This document shows, in pieces, positions 23,179-37,849 of a stretch of 64,000 bases of DNA. Each line of letters starts with the position of its first letter. The stretch's first letter is position 1. The translations under genes were made by a program, and so were the position numbers. This stretch comes from Oryzias latipes (taxonomy: Eukaryota; Chordata; Actinopteri; Beloniformes; Adrianichthyidae). The notes beneath the pieces were generated by a model. It made no database searches, was not told the DNA's origin, and saw nothing but the letters and a program-made list of their open reading frames with translations. Location of the stretch: contig NC_019864.2 of NCBI RefSeq assembly GCF_002234675.1, positions 16,757,582-16,821,581 of the forward strand. The letters run 5' to 3'.

Positions 23179-26100
23179 CTACAAAGCAGCAATCAACAGA
23201 GTGAGCCAGATTACTAGTGGAACCAGACTCGATGCACTGTTCTCAATTTGTGTGCTGCTCGTCTTAGAGTCTTTTCTGGGTTCTGGGTAAATTGTCTCCT
23301 TCAGTTCATATGTATTCACAACTTTAGTGTAGTCTTTCTCTGTTGAGACACAGTCGTAGGTGCCATAGTGTTCTTGATTCATGGAGGGGATGAGATGCAG
23401 ACAGTTAGAGTGCATCTGCAGACAGGGGCTGGTTTTGTCATGATGCTTCCAGTTGTACACAGCGTGGTAAGAGTGAATGGGGCAGGACAGGTAGAATGAG
23501 ACATTACGGGGGACTGAATGAGTCTGAATCTTACTATTTTCTGATGAACCTGCATCCCGCTTGTGTACCTTATGACTATTTCCTTCAAAAAGAAAAAGAA
23601 AACGGGATTTACAGAAATTATTTTGAGTAGAAAACATTGAGAGTCAAACAGTCTTATTATTAGTTACCTTTCGTTGTTGTAGAGCACACACTTATGCTTC
23701 CATTCATGATGTTCTGAATGCCCCCACTGTTGATTGAACAAATAAATCTCATATTAATCAAATGATTTTTTACTGTCTTGCTTAAGTCTTAAGAACGCTG
23801 TCTCTTACAGGACTGTTGCGGTGCACTTCGTTGTCCAAGAACAGTAGGGGTCTCGCGCCAGGACACACTCCTCACAGGAGTTATACTTCTTGCATGTTTG
23901 GAGATCCATGGTGGAGATCTTCTCAGAAAAACCAACCACTAACTTTTTCTGAGGAAATAAAACAAAAGAAATGCTTTCAAAATATACATGGGCAGTAAAC
24001 TTTACACCGGAAAATTGTTACTGTCTTTAGTTTGTGAAAATGATCTGAAAACAGCTGCCAGGTGCAGCTGAATGAGCCTTGATGATAGCATGAAGTCAAA
24101 GCTGAAGATAAGTATGTTACAGTGCAGAGAAAAGACTCACTCACAGTGTGAAAAATAGTTTAGATAGCTGAATGTACAAGACATCACATGTGTTTTGCAC
24201 AAAAAGAATATGAAATGAGTCATTGAAATGAGAAGGCAAAACATTTTTACATTTTAAATCAATCTTACCTTTTTAGAATCAAGCTTCATTGCTTGAACAC
24301 TCGAATTGTTGGAAATTTGAGTTTGAGAGATGATGAAAGGCTCAGAACCAGCTTCTAAGACTTTATGGATTAGTCCAGTATCTGTTGGAGGGAGTTGATA
24401 TCTCATTAGTCTGGCAGTGATTTTTTATTTTAATTCTGTTTACAAAGACTTACCAGTAGCAAGTAGCAGAATATTATATTCACGCTGGTCGGCAGCTTTA
24501 ACTCTGTCAACGACGATCTTGGTGTAATTGTGACTGCTGATATAGAATGGAGCTGTCTGATGTATGGAATGAACCCAGTCGGTCATTTCTGGATGATCCC
24601 TCACAATACTGATGGTTCCCCATGGAAGACTCTTGCTGTCCTTTACACACTGGAAAAAAAACACAAGTGGACAAATTATTTATAAGCCAACTAATAATTA
24701 ACTGACGTTTGATGGAATCAGTGAGGTTTCCATTTACATTTGCTAAAACTTTATCTACATAGAGTGTTCTGTTAAGAACTTTGAGATCACTCTCCCTGTT
24801 AAATCAAATTAGCCATTAAAGACAGGAAATGCCTATTAGAGTATTTCCCAGCATGCATTTAACTGATCTATACCACATTTCTCTATTATTCCACAAGATA
24901 ACAATTTATCACAATTATTTAAGCTTCAGTTATACATTATGAGGAATTGTTTTTTTTAAATATCTAATGTGTGAACAATTGTATTTTATAACTTTCTCAT
25001 CAGAAAACTCCTGTTATACCTGCTGATCATCTCCTAAATTGTTGCTGTTCATGTAAAGCAAAATATTAGCCTTACATAGATATTAATAGCGTCACTGTTA
25101 ATAGGTGCACACCATCTATTTTCCGAACCAGCTTAATTCCTTTCAGCGTCAGGTTAATGGCGCCTATCCCAGCCACTGTTGGGCGCCAGTCTGTCGCAGG
25201 GCATAAATGCACACAACTTTGATAAATAGCATTGAAGAACTTCTTAATGTTTAATTTTCCCTTGTTCTGTTTCCCTGAGCCCTGCAAAGAACTGGTGACC
25301 TGTCCAGATGTATGCCGTTTGCTCAACAGTAGCTGGGTTAGGCTCCAGCATCTCTGTGATTCCGAGAGGGATTAGGTGTCACGGTTTTAGGTTTTTCTGC
25401 TTTTGTGTTCCAGTTGTTTTTTGTTCTGTGATGTTTTGAGTTTAACTTCCTGTTTTATTTTGTAGGGTTTCCTGTTTCGTTGTTGTGCGTTTTACTTTGA
25501 GTCCCCATCAGTCCTGAGTGTTTCCACCTGTGTCTTGTTGTCTGCATGTATTTAAGTCTGGTCATTCCCTTCCTCCTGTGCTTGTCCATAGTTTGTAGGT
25601 TAATGTTCCCTGTTTCTAGTGTTTCAAGTGTATTTTGAGTTTTGAGTTTTTCTAGGCTGCTCTGCAGTGGTTTTTGGTTTTGTCAGTCTGTTTTACCTTA
25701 GCTCCTGTTCCCCTGGAATCTCCTGCCTCCTCATCCTCACTGCGCCTGGGTACTTCCCCTACCATTCCCCGTAACATTAGGCTGGTTTGGAGAATGGATG
25801 AATGTTTAATTGAACCAAGCAGCTGCTATCACTGACCGTTTACACTGCATGCCAGAGAAACACTGGGCGTCATGGTGACATAAAACAAGAGTAAACCTTC
25901 CCTGCAAGCCAAGTAAATAGTAATCTGGGTGGTTTTCATTACCAGATGTGAAACTGTTTCTATGAGCAAAAACACTCTTTGGTTGGGTCAGCTGTTAAAA
26001 ACTGTTACCATACATTTCAAAACTGTTTGGATCAAGAATCAAGCTGGAGGGAAAAAGACATGTCCTCAGACACACAATTTCCACCTCCACCCTGTTTTCA

Positions 26101-29100
26101 AGAACATGTGATAAACAACAGACTGCAAAAAATGTCTAAGCGGAAGGGGAAATACAGCAATAGCACAATTAGATTGTTTTTTTCCTCGCTAGGCAACATT
26201 AAAATAAAACTGATTCTCACCGTCCCTGGTCTCGGTCGCGGAATTTCTTGATCATAACCCGTGAAGGAGGAATTCTGAAATACTGTTTCAATCATTTCTA
26301 TTGAATAGATGCAAACTGCTGTAAAGTTCCTGCAAGAAAAAAGAAAAAAAAAAACATGTTAGGATAAATGTGGGTGTGGTTGCAGTTCTTTTTAAGTGGA
26401 TTGCCTCATGATTCAGAAGGCATGGTCAGCTCCATCCGACAGAGATCATGATCAATGACAATCTGTTTGTGCCTCTCCTGCTTGTGTGTTGAGGTTGGCC
26501 TTCGTGTTGCTTAGTTTTACAAAGAATAACAAAGAGCTCACCAACTGCTCGTGAAGAGAGCATAAACTCTCGTTTGACGCCAGTTCTCCGCATGGACCAC
26601 ATAGATGTCTTGGAGGTGGTTGAAATACAGCGACTCCTCTGGAAAACCGCAGATGAGTCGAGACTTAAGGAAGGATGTCCACTTATTTTGAAAGAATCCT
26701 TTTGGTCCACCTTCATCTACCTGCAAAGATGATAACAGATCGAACCATAAGGATGTTTTGTTTTTTTCCTTAAATCCATGAACTAAAGATGATTCGATAT
26801 CTGTCAAAAACAAAACAAAAACATTGTTGCTGGGACATATTTAAGGAAAATTAGATAGAAGTTTCTGCTTTGGGTTTTGAAATAGCGACTGGATGGCTCA
26901 GTTGGCTGCATGCAGGGCTGACACCTGGGAAACCAAGCTTTTTATTTCCCAGGGGGTGCAATAAGCTTATTCCAGTCTGGGTCTCTAGGCATCATCCCTA
27001 ACACTACTGCCTAATGAAGCCACAAGGGGGCCCAAATCTGGGGCTCCCTGTGCCGGTCCCCATCCTAGATAATCTCCCTTATCTAGCTGATAAATGCAAT
27101 ATTAGAAAGATATTTTTACAAGATCTGTGTATCTCCCCCGATGTGGACAAAAAACATATTAAAGCTGTTCGCCAGTAAAAGGAAAGCAGAGACTGCAAAC
27201 ATATATCTATGTGTTTAAAACTAAAAATAATATTATCTTGTCTTATAGATATTTGATTCCATTTTTTTCTTCACTTAACTAAGAAAATTACTGTAGATTT
27301 TCTTCAGTCTGTCGTACCTGTAATATATCTTTTAAAAAATAAAATTAAATGGTTATTTAGTAAATCTGTGGAACACAGCATTTTTGATTTTCAGGTGACA
27401 ATCTTACTTTGCAGACTCTGGCAACTCTTGAAATCCAGGGATCAGCTTCTGGATTGTGGTAAGAATTCCTTTCACGGAAAAAGAAATAAATTTTCTCATT
27501 GTCAGGGTCATCCGCACGCTTTACCAAGGAGGCTGAGATAAACGTTGGCTCTGGAAGAAGAAACAGACACAACACTGTTTCACAAGAGGATATGCAGAAC
27601 AGAAAAAAACAAGGACACAAAGTTTAGGCTGGTTGACGGTTTGTTAAACAACTAAAGAGAATTTTTTTTAACCTGAATAGATCAAATCAATCTTAAAATT
27701 GTTAATTAATGAGTGGAAATGAAGAGAAATGCTTTGCTTTTTAAAAAAAAACTAAATTTGGGATGATTTTATAAAATCCAAGTTCCCCACCTGATACCCA
27801 GCTGTCATGCATCCAGACATAATTTCTATTGCCGGCTACTCTTCTAAACTGCAACAAACTTCCATCGACCTCCGAGGGTGCTGCAGCATAAAGATCTCCA
27901 TCTAAAAAAAATAGGAGGAAAAAAAAGAAATTAATTGGGTTTTCAGTTCACCCAGGCTGTCGCTCTTTTTGATATCGTTTTTTAAACATCTACTTTACAG
28001 ACCTGCAAAAAGAGACAAGGAGTTTTGACTGTAGCTAAATGGAGAAATGCCTCTCCACTTGTGCTGGATGTTCCCTGAGGGAGACTGTGCACATAGAAGC
28101 CAAAAAAAAAAAGCGAACAGAAAGCATAAAAGGCAGCTGTAATGAGCACGTCAACACAACATGATCACACAGTGACACAGACTGCACCTTGAAATTAAAG
28201 CCTCTCAATTAAAGTTTAAAGCTCATTATAGGTTTTTTAAAGCCACATGAGCCCCTTTTTTTTACAGCAACATTATCCTGACCCAGCCAGTAAAACTCAG
28301 TCTGTCATAGAAATGTCCGACTGTCATCCAGATGTATAAACACCCACCAACTCCCAACACTGTGGTTTAAGTCCGTTCGCCGCACACACAAGCAGCTTGT
28401 CCTGTAACTTCTCTATGACAGTGACCACATTTTTGCAGGGTTCCTAATGCACAAAAACAATCAAAAATAAGAACAAATTGAGATATATAAATATATATAT
28501 ATGTAAATCTTTTTTTTTTTTTTAACTAAGGATAACTTCAGAGGAAGTCACTAACCTCAGAGCACTGCTGGTTCTGTCCAGTTACATTAAAATTCTGAGA
28601 GGGGGAAAAAATGGGAGAGACAATTATTTATTACTTACATAAAAACAGTGACATTAATAATAAAAAAAAGATTCTAAATTAATTTTACCTCCAGCAGGTT
28701 TGTCTAAGGAACAAAGGTCATTTGAACGGTCATTAAAAAATTAAGATGGAGGTCTGGAAAAGGTATCTAATTATAGGTGCTACGTCATAATAATATAGGA
28801 CAGGACTTGAATAAATAAATAAAAATATAAAACAAAGATACTCACATCTATAAACTGAAGGTGATCCATGTCAAATGTATATACAAAATCAGTTACTCCA
28901 ACATACAGATCCTCTGAATCTTCGGGTTTGAAAAACACGCTGTGGTTCTGACGGACCCGATAGTACAATCCAGCCATTATTTCTGTGGAAATTCACGTCG
29001 CCTTCAGAATTACATGGAAATGTTCACATCGACGCATCATTGGATTAGAACTGCATTCAAACACTTACCTTCCGTTAACAGTCGGGGGATATTTTTAGAT

Positions 29101-29186
29101 CCCAGAATCGGAATTTCTTTCAAATCGGCACTAAATACGAGAGTCAAAGAAAGAAAAAGGTAAAAATTGACCAAAAATCGCGTCAT
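23179..29186 (-). CDS. sema7a: Semaphorin 7A, GPI-anchored
   Basis: Cell-surface guidance and immune ligand; known partners are beta-1 integrins and plexin C1. Exons in transcript order: 29069-29186, 28846-28982, 28689-28703, 28556-28594, 28348-28443, 28003-28084, 27791-27901, 27408-27550, 26542-26720, 26221-26329, 24454-24649, 24269-24381, 23809-23948, 23668-23726, 23179-23582. All phases agree, giving 646 aa (human 666 from memory). Domains: signal peptide (MTRFLVNFYLFLSLTLVFSA), sema domain (about 40-445, with KIYFFFRE and KWTSFLKSRLICGF), PSI module (CKKYNSCEECVLARDPYCSW), one Ig domain (SFYLSCP to GTYDC) and a hydrophobic tail after NSAS typical of a GPI signal. The third exon is only 15 nt. 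The RGD of the human protein is replaced (KVD). Intron 10 holds the solo LTR. Confidence 0.95.
25090..25376. repeat. Older teleost repeats flanking the solo LTR, left part
   Basis: GCCTATCCCAGCCACTGTTG with CAGTCTGTCGCAGGGC reads forward at 25150-25202. GGTGACCTGTCCAGATGTAT and AGCTGGGTTAGGCTCCAGCA read in the opposite sense at 25291-25350. The second piece resumes at 25782 after the LTR. These are the same tail phrases as at 7440 and 50945. Confidence 0.6.
25377..25776 (+). mobile_element. Solo LTR of an LTR retrotransposon
   Basis: Exactly 400 bp, beginning TGTCACGG and ending CCGTAACA, the TG...CA boundary expected of an LTR. It is flanked by a perfect 5-bp direct repeat TTAGG (25372-25376 and 25777-25781). 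Removing the LTR and one TTAGG restores a continuous older repeat (GGGATTAGGCTGGTTTGG), which is strong proof of insertion. No internal gag or pol is present. The orientation is arbitrary; the Ty3/Gypsy class is a guess. Confidence 0.85.
26885..27080 (+). mobile_element. tRNA-derived SINE
   Basis: In sema7a intron 8. The head TGGCTCAGTTGGCTGCATGC resembles the D-arm / A-box region of a tRNA gene, followed by a conserved-looking body with CCACAAGGGGGCCC and GGGGCTCCCTGTGCCGGT. The right border is approximate; no clear target duplication was found. Confidence 0.6.
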
Positions 29187-29434
29187 TTTACGCTCCAGGT
29201 AAGGAATCGTGTAAATATAACGGGTCGGTCTCATGCGCAGGGTAGAATGACCGCTGTTGTCGGAGTTGTTACACCGACACCTCCCCTCTTGGAAAAGCCT
29301 CCCCACAAAAAATAAACAGACAATCTCAATTGACTGTGTCTGGTTAGATATTCCTGAGACTGGGAAGATAAAGAAGCTAGTTTTATTTTTTCCTTATCTT
29401 GTTTTGGTATAAATCTTTATTTATGGGGCAATAA

Positions 29435-30039
29435 GACCCACTCCAATGAAAATTGTATTTTTATTGTTTTTAACATGTTTTTGTGGCATTTTTCTCATGA
29501 TGAGAAAGAAAATTGGGCTCAAAATAGCATTTTTAAATATTTCTTTATTCAAATTGTGGTGAAGGCGCACACGAAAAACGTGCCAATTGGAAAAAGATTG
29601 AAGTAGTTAGTAGAAGCTGTAAATTACAAGCAACAAGCTCCCTGCTCTGCTCCATTCTGATGTATCAACTTGCAGACACATAGATCCATGTATGCCCTCG
29701 TTTTTCCCTTTCTGAGCTGCCATCTGGCCGGGTAGTTCCAATATTTTGCTAGCTATTTTTGTTGCACCGGCATAGTTAGGTTGGGGTTGTAAGGGGCTGT
29801 AGGCTAGCAGGAGAGCGTGTGAACAAAGGGATGATGGGAAATGAGTGCAGACTTGCTCCCCACCAACAGTCCTGCCCACAACTCAGAGATGAATTTGCAA
29901 TGAACTACTACCGCTCTGCAGAAACTATATCCAAGAAAAGTCACAGGTTTTCTTTATTTTGGCTAACAGCTGTATCATGATACTTAAAAGACCACTTGGA
30001 ACGCTTTTAACATAGATCAAAAGCTGATTGGAGTGCAAC
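29435..30039 (-). mobile_element. Non-autonomous DNA element with GACCCACTC ends, copy 2 (near complete)
   Basis: Best-preserved copy, about 605 bp. The left end is GACCCACTCCAATG and the right end reads inward as GTTGCACTCCAATC, giving a terminal inverted repeat of about 13 bp. The body matches the copies at 46413-46767 and 39628-39842 in the same sense, and 4396-4928 and 45879-46412 reversed. No transposase frame is present. Confidence 0.7.
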
Positions 30040-31081
30040 TTTAAATGTTTTTCTTGTCTGTATAATGCAGACCTAAATGGGCAGACATATCCATCGGCAC
30101 ATTATCGTTTATAACAATCAATGATCAGGCTTTACTTTTATTTATCTGCAGTATCACTGATCTGAAGTCTCAAGAAAGTATCAATGCTCCCTTTATTTTG
30201 GGTTTTCACTGCTTGATCTGTGGCCATAACAGTTGGTATGCTATTTATGCATGTCACTGACCCCTGATGGTGCAGATGTGATGTTATTTTTCTAGTGATG
30301 ACCTCGGTCAAATTCAATTAAAAAGAACAGATTAAAAGTAAACAGTCATCCTCAGAGTTTCAGCCCCCACACACCATCTCTTTCTGTGAGGCTAGTCTCA
30401 ATTTAGAATGAGTCAGTAAATCCAGGCTGCACCAAGCATAAGCCTCTTAAACGCAGTGCATCTATGGGGTTGAGAACAACCCCAAAATAAGCAATGAGTA
30501 ATGGATGATGCTGCAGGTCTGTTAAATCTGTTCAAAGGGCTTTCTTTTCTTTTTTTCTCATCAGCAAGTTCTATTTTTGATATAGTTCTGCTACGTTTTT
30601 ATGTATATATTATTATATATTACGTATATATTGATGTGATAGAATAAGTTTGGAAAGATGGAAAAGATGAAAAAAAACACTGCAGTTTGGTATTAAAGAA
30701 TGAGAATCTTGTTTACGAATAGTATAAACAAAAATGTACTGTAATGTGTTTTGCAACATTTCTTTTGTAATATCTATGCCCCCTGGCATTACCATTGTAA
30801 TGACTGGTGTTCTTGTCATTCAGACTTTGTCCTATTTTTTGTTTGAACAATAAAGCATCTATAAAAAATTAAGGGATTTTTCCCAGGAGCATTTTGGCTT
30901 ATCTCTGTGACATATGGCATTTTCCGGCTCCTTTTATGATTGCTTTAAACAGTGGTGTCCATCTTGATTGTCTCCTAAGAAACCCACTTTGGGTATCAGA
31001 TACCAACAAGTTCAGCTTCACTGTACTTGTTGGTTGTTCTGGGCTCTTTGGTTACACAGGCCTACAATCTGTTTTTTAATT

Positions 31082-31180
31082 TGCTTCTTAATGACAAATG
31101 AAAGAATCAGATAGTGTGTTTCTTTAATGACAAATTGAAGAAACACATAATCTGCTTCTTAAATTTGTCATTAAGAAGCA
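31082..31180. repeat. Inverted repeat with a third copy in the loop
   Basis: TGCTTCTTAATGACAAAT (31082-31099) is exactly complementary to 31163-31180. The 63-nt loop contains a further related copy (TTTCTTTAATGACAAATT). Confidence 0.75.
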
Positions 31181-32228
31181 CATTTTCTTTTTGCAGCTGT
31201 GTTCCGGGAGGTTTTTTTTGTTCTTGTGGGATCTTTAACATCTGAATAATATATTTAGTGTCCTACATTTATCTCACCAAACGGTCCACTGACTGCTTTC
31301 ATCTTTTAATTAGATAGATCAACTGTTGTCAAGTTATTTATTTTTTAACATTTTCAAAGAGTTTTATCCTTTTTTTTGTCCTGCACAATTCAAAAGCTTG
31401 AAAAACAATAGAGCGTTTTTACCTCTTTAAAAAACCCACCAAGCAGTGAATCAACGTATATCAAAATGTGCTTTCAAATTGTGTGCTTTGTGTCAGCAGG
31501 CAAAAAGTAGTTCATTCATTGTTGTGTTTTACTACTTTAGTCCATTTCACATTATTTTAGCGTTCAAAAATCACTATCTATGCAATATATCTAAAGTTTC
31601 TGCTTTTATTTATTTATTTATTTATTTTAATTTTTATCCAAGCCTCCTCTTATTCTACCCTGATGATAATCTTGTTTATACTGTAAGTCTCACCAAACGT
31701 TACTGACTAAGTCGTCTACAAAAGATTTTGATTTAATGAGGCATTTCCTTTTCTTGTAGCTAATTTTGGTCCTACCCCTTCCTCCTTTTCATTTTGGTTT
31801 TCCAGTAACTGCATAAAGTAGGCCTAAATTGTAAAGGGAAAATACGCCACAGACATAAAAAAAAGCAGGCTAAATAAAAGTAACTTGTTAGAGTCATAGC
31901 TGGGTGTAGCTCCTTCTTTGTGAGGCCTTTCAGATATGACATGCAAAGGATTCCAATTGACATTAACCTAAAATATAGAGACACAAAAATCCTTATGGAA
32001 GAAAAGAGAAAAAACATTAAAATACATAGTTAAAATTAAGGTTCTTCTTCATTTCATTGCAGAATGAACATAATATATACTTTGTAAATACATGGAAAGT
32101 AATGAGTATTAAAATTCTGTTAATTGTATGAAGTATGTTCATACTTCAGAATATACTAATACTTTTGGTTAAATGTATATTTTCTTGAATTAAAAAAGGC
32201 AGTTACAGATTTTGTGATGTTGCTTGAA

Positions 32229-32283
32229 GACGTCACATGATTCAACACGGAAGTCCCGCCTCCTTTTCTTGTCCATCCAATCA
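32229..32283 (+). promoter_or_regulatory. commd4 core promoter motif cluster
   Basis: Within 100 bp upstream of the commd4 ATG lie a CRE-like GACGTCAC (32229-32236), an ETS-type CGGAAGT (32248-32254) followed by CCCGCCTCC (Sp-like), and CCAATCA (32277-32283, NF-Y type). There is no TATA box; this is typical of a housekeeping promoter. Confidence 0.55.
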
Positions 32284-32325
32284 GTGAGAAGCTAACAGGC
32301 ATTCCGTTTTCGTCCTACAGCAGTC

Positions 32326-36280
<3,955 letters not shown>

Positions 36281-37849
36281 AGACTGGAAAACCAATTGGT
36301 TGATCGGGAGTTGCCCATTTGTTGTGAAGAACTGCCTAAATGGGATTTATACATTTTGTATTGTATTAAATAATCTTAAATGTTAAATAAAATACTGCTT
36401 TAATGTTTGGAGATTCTGTGGTATATTTGTGCAGCGTTGTTGTTCGCATTGTAAATGTTTAAATAAGTAAAAATACTCTAACTTTTATTTTAGTCACGGA
36501 GATTTTCAATGATAAACCATCAATTTGATTATGGATAAAATGCAACTTGCACTGTGGCCTACATGTGCCATCATGCATCGGGGTGGAGACGAGTTTCCGG
36601 TGTTTTGCTTGTGTTTTCGCAGCTATTCCCGGTATGCATAAACATACTGTAAACAAAAGTTTTTCATAAAAGGGGAAATGGGCACATTCTATTTGTTATT
36701 TTTTTTCTTTTCTTTATTTAATTTGGTTTGTAAATACCACTAAATCTTACTAAGCACACAAAAAAAAAAAACTAGCAAGATAAAGCTCGTGAATCTCGCG
36801 ATATTTTCAGTTTACTTGCAGAACGATGGTTGCACAACTTGTTTGGTAACACAAATGTTGTAAAAGCATTTTTTTGGTGCCGCATGTTCTGCCAAAGAAA
36901 GCAGCAAACTTTCATGCAGCTGAAACAGGAGCACTAAAACAAAGCACGTCTTTAAAGGCTGTTTTCGTCGCGTTGGTAAGTTTCTACGTGCCATGATGAT
37001 ACATTTTACAGTCTAAGTTAACAAGTGCCATTGCACACAAATACAGACTTTAGTTTATAGTTGGTGATGGGCTGAATAATTGAGCATTAGTTATGTTTTT
37101 CTTGTTTGTTAAATCCTGGTGGAAAACAAATCGATGCCTATGTATGACCAAATGTTTTAAAAAATATATTGTTCTTGCAAAATCAGTGCACTTGTTTGTT
37201 AAAAGGGTATTGCACGAGTAGTATTTTGCCATTGAAGATCATTGTTGAGCTTGTTTTGTAGGCCGATTTGAGAGAAAAGTAATTTTCTTTTCATTCATAG
37301 TTTTCCAAGATTCTGCTGCCTCTTTTCTACAACATCACATTTTAAAAAGCTTCACTGGCTTCACGATCATTTCAGAATTGAATCCAAAACATTTCTGTCC
37401 TTTTTTTGAGGTTCCTCTCCTCCATTCATGATCTTCTTCTGAACCCTCTCTTTTGTCCACCTCCTTCAGCTATCTCAGAACCTCCTCCATCCATCCAACT
37501 GCAGCCGTTTCAGCCCCTCTGCCTATTAGCTTTAGATCTCGTTCCCATCTAAACATACCAAAATTCTTCTCCCAAACATTCCATTTAAAACACCCTATTC
37601 TCAGAAGTTTCAAACTTTTTCCTTTTTTTTTGTAAAACTCCCATGTTCTTTGTTGTCTTCTGCAATTTTTAATGTTGCTTAATCTCTTCTGCATCCTTGC
37701 ATGCTGTGAAATACTGTAAAATGTGATGCAAACATGTTCTATCACGAGGGCGTTTTCCTATTTCTGTAGGACGTGGCCACACATGCTGTTTTATTTTTTA
37801 TTATTTGCATTTGCAGAATAGTTTTCATCCTTTTTCTTGGAAAAAAAAA
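36281..37849 (+). promoter_or_regulatory. commd4 3' end, neil1 promoter and non-coding first exon
   Basis: Both genes run left to right here. After the commd4 polyadenylation signal, a reverse ETS motif (TTTCCGGTG, 36594-36602) and TCTCGCGA (36794-36801, a known housekeeping promoter element) mark a likely neil1 promoter. A donor at 36975/36976 (GTTG, GTAAGT) and an acceptor ending at 37816 (TTTGCAG) suggest a non-coding first exon and a 5' UTR intron. The rest is AT-rich. Confidence 0.5.

Larger units (their letters stand above)
29187..32325. other. Head-to-head intergenic region, sema7a / commd4
   Basis: About 3.1 kb. It holds the sema7a promoter side (29187-29310, locally CpG-containing), a full-length dispersed DNA element (29435-30039), an AT-rich palindromic patch near 30600, a hairpin set at 31082-31180, and the commd4 promoter motifs at 32229-32283. 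No coding exon was found. Confidence 0.55.
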
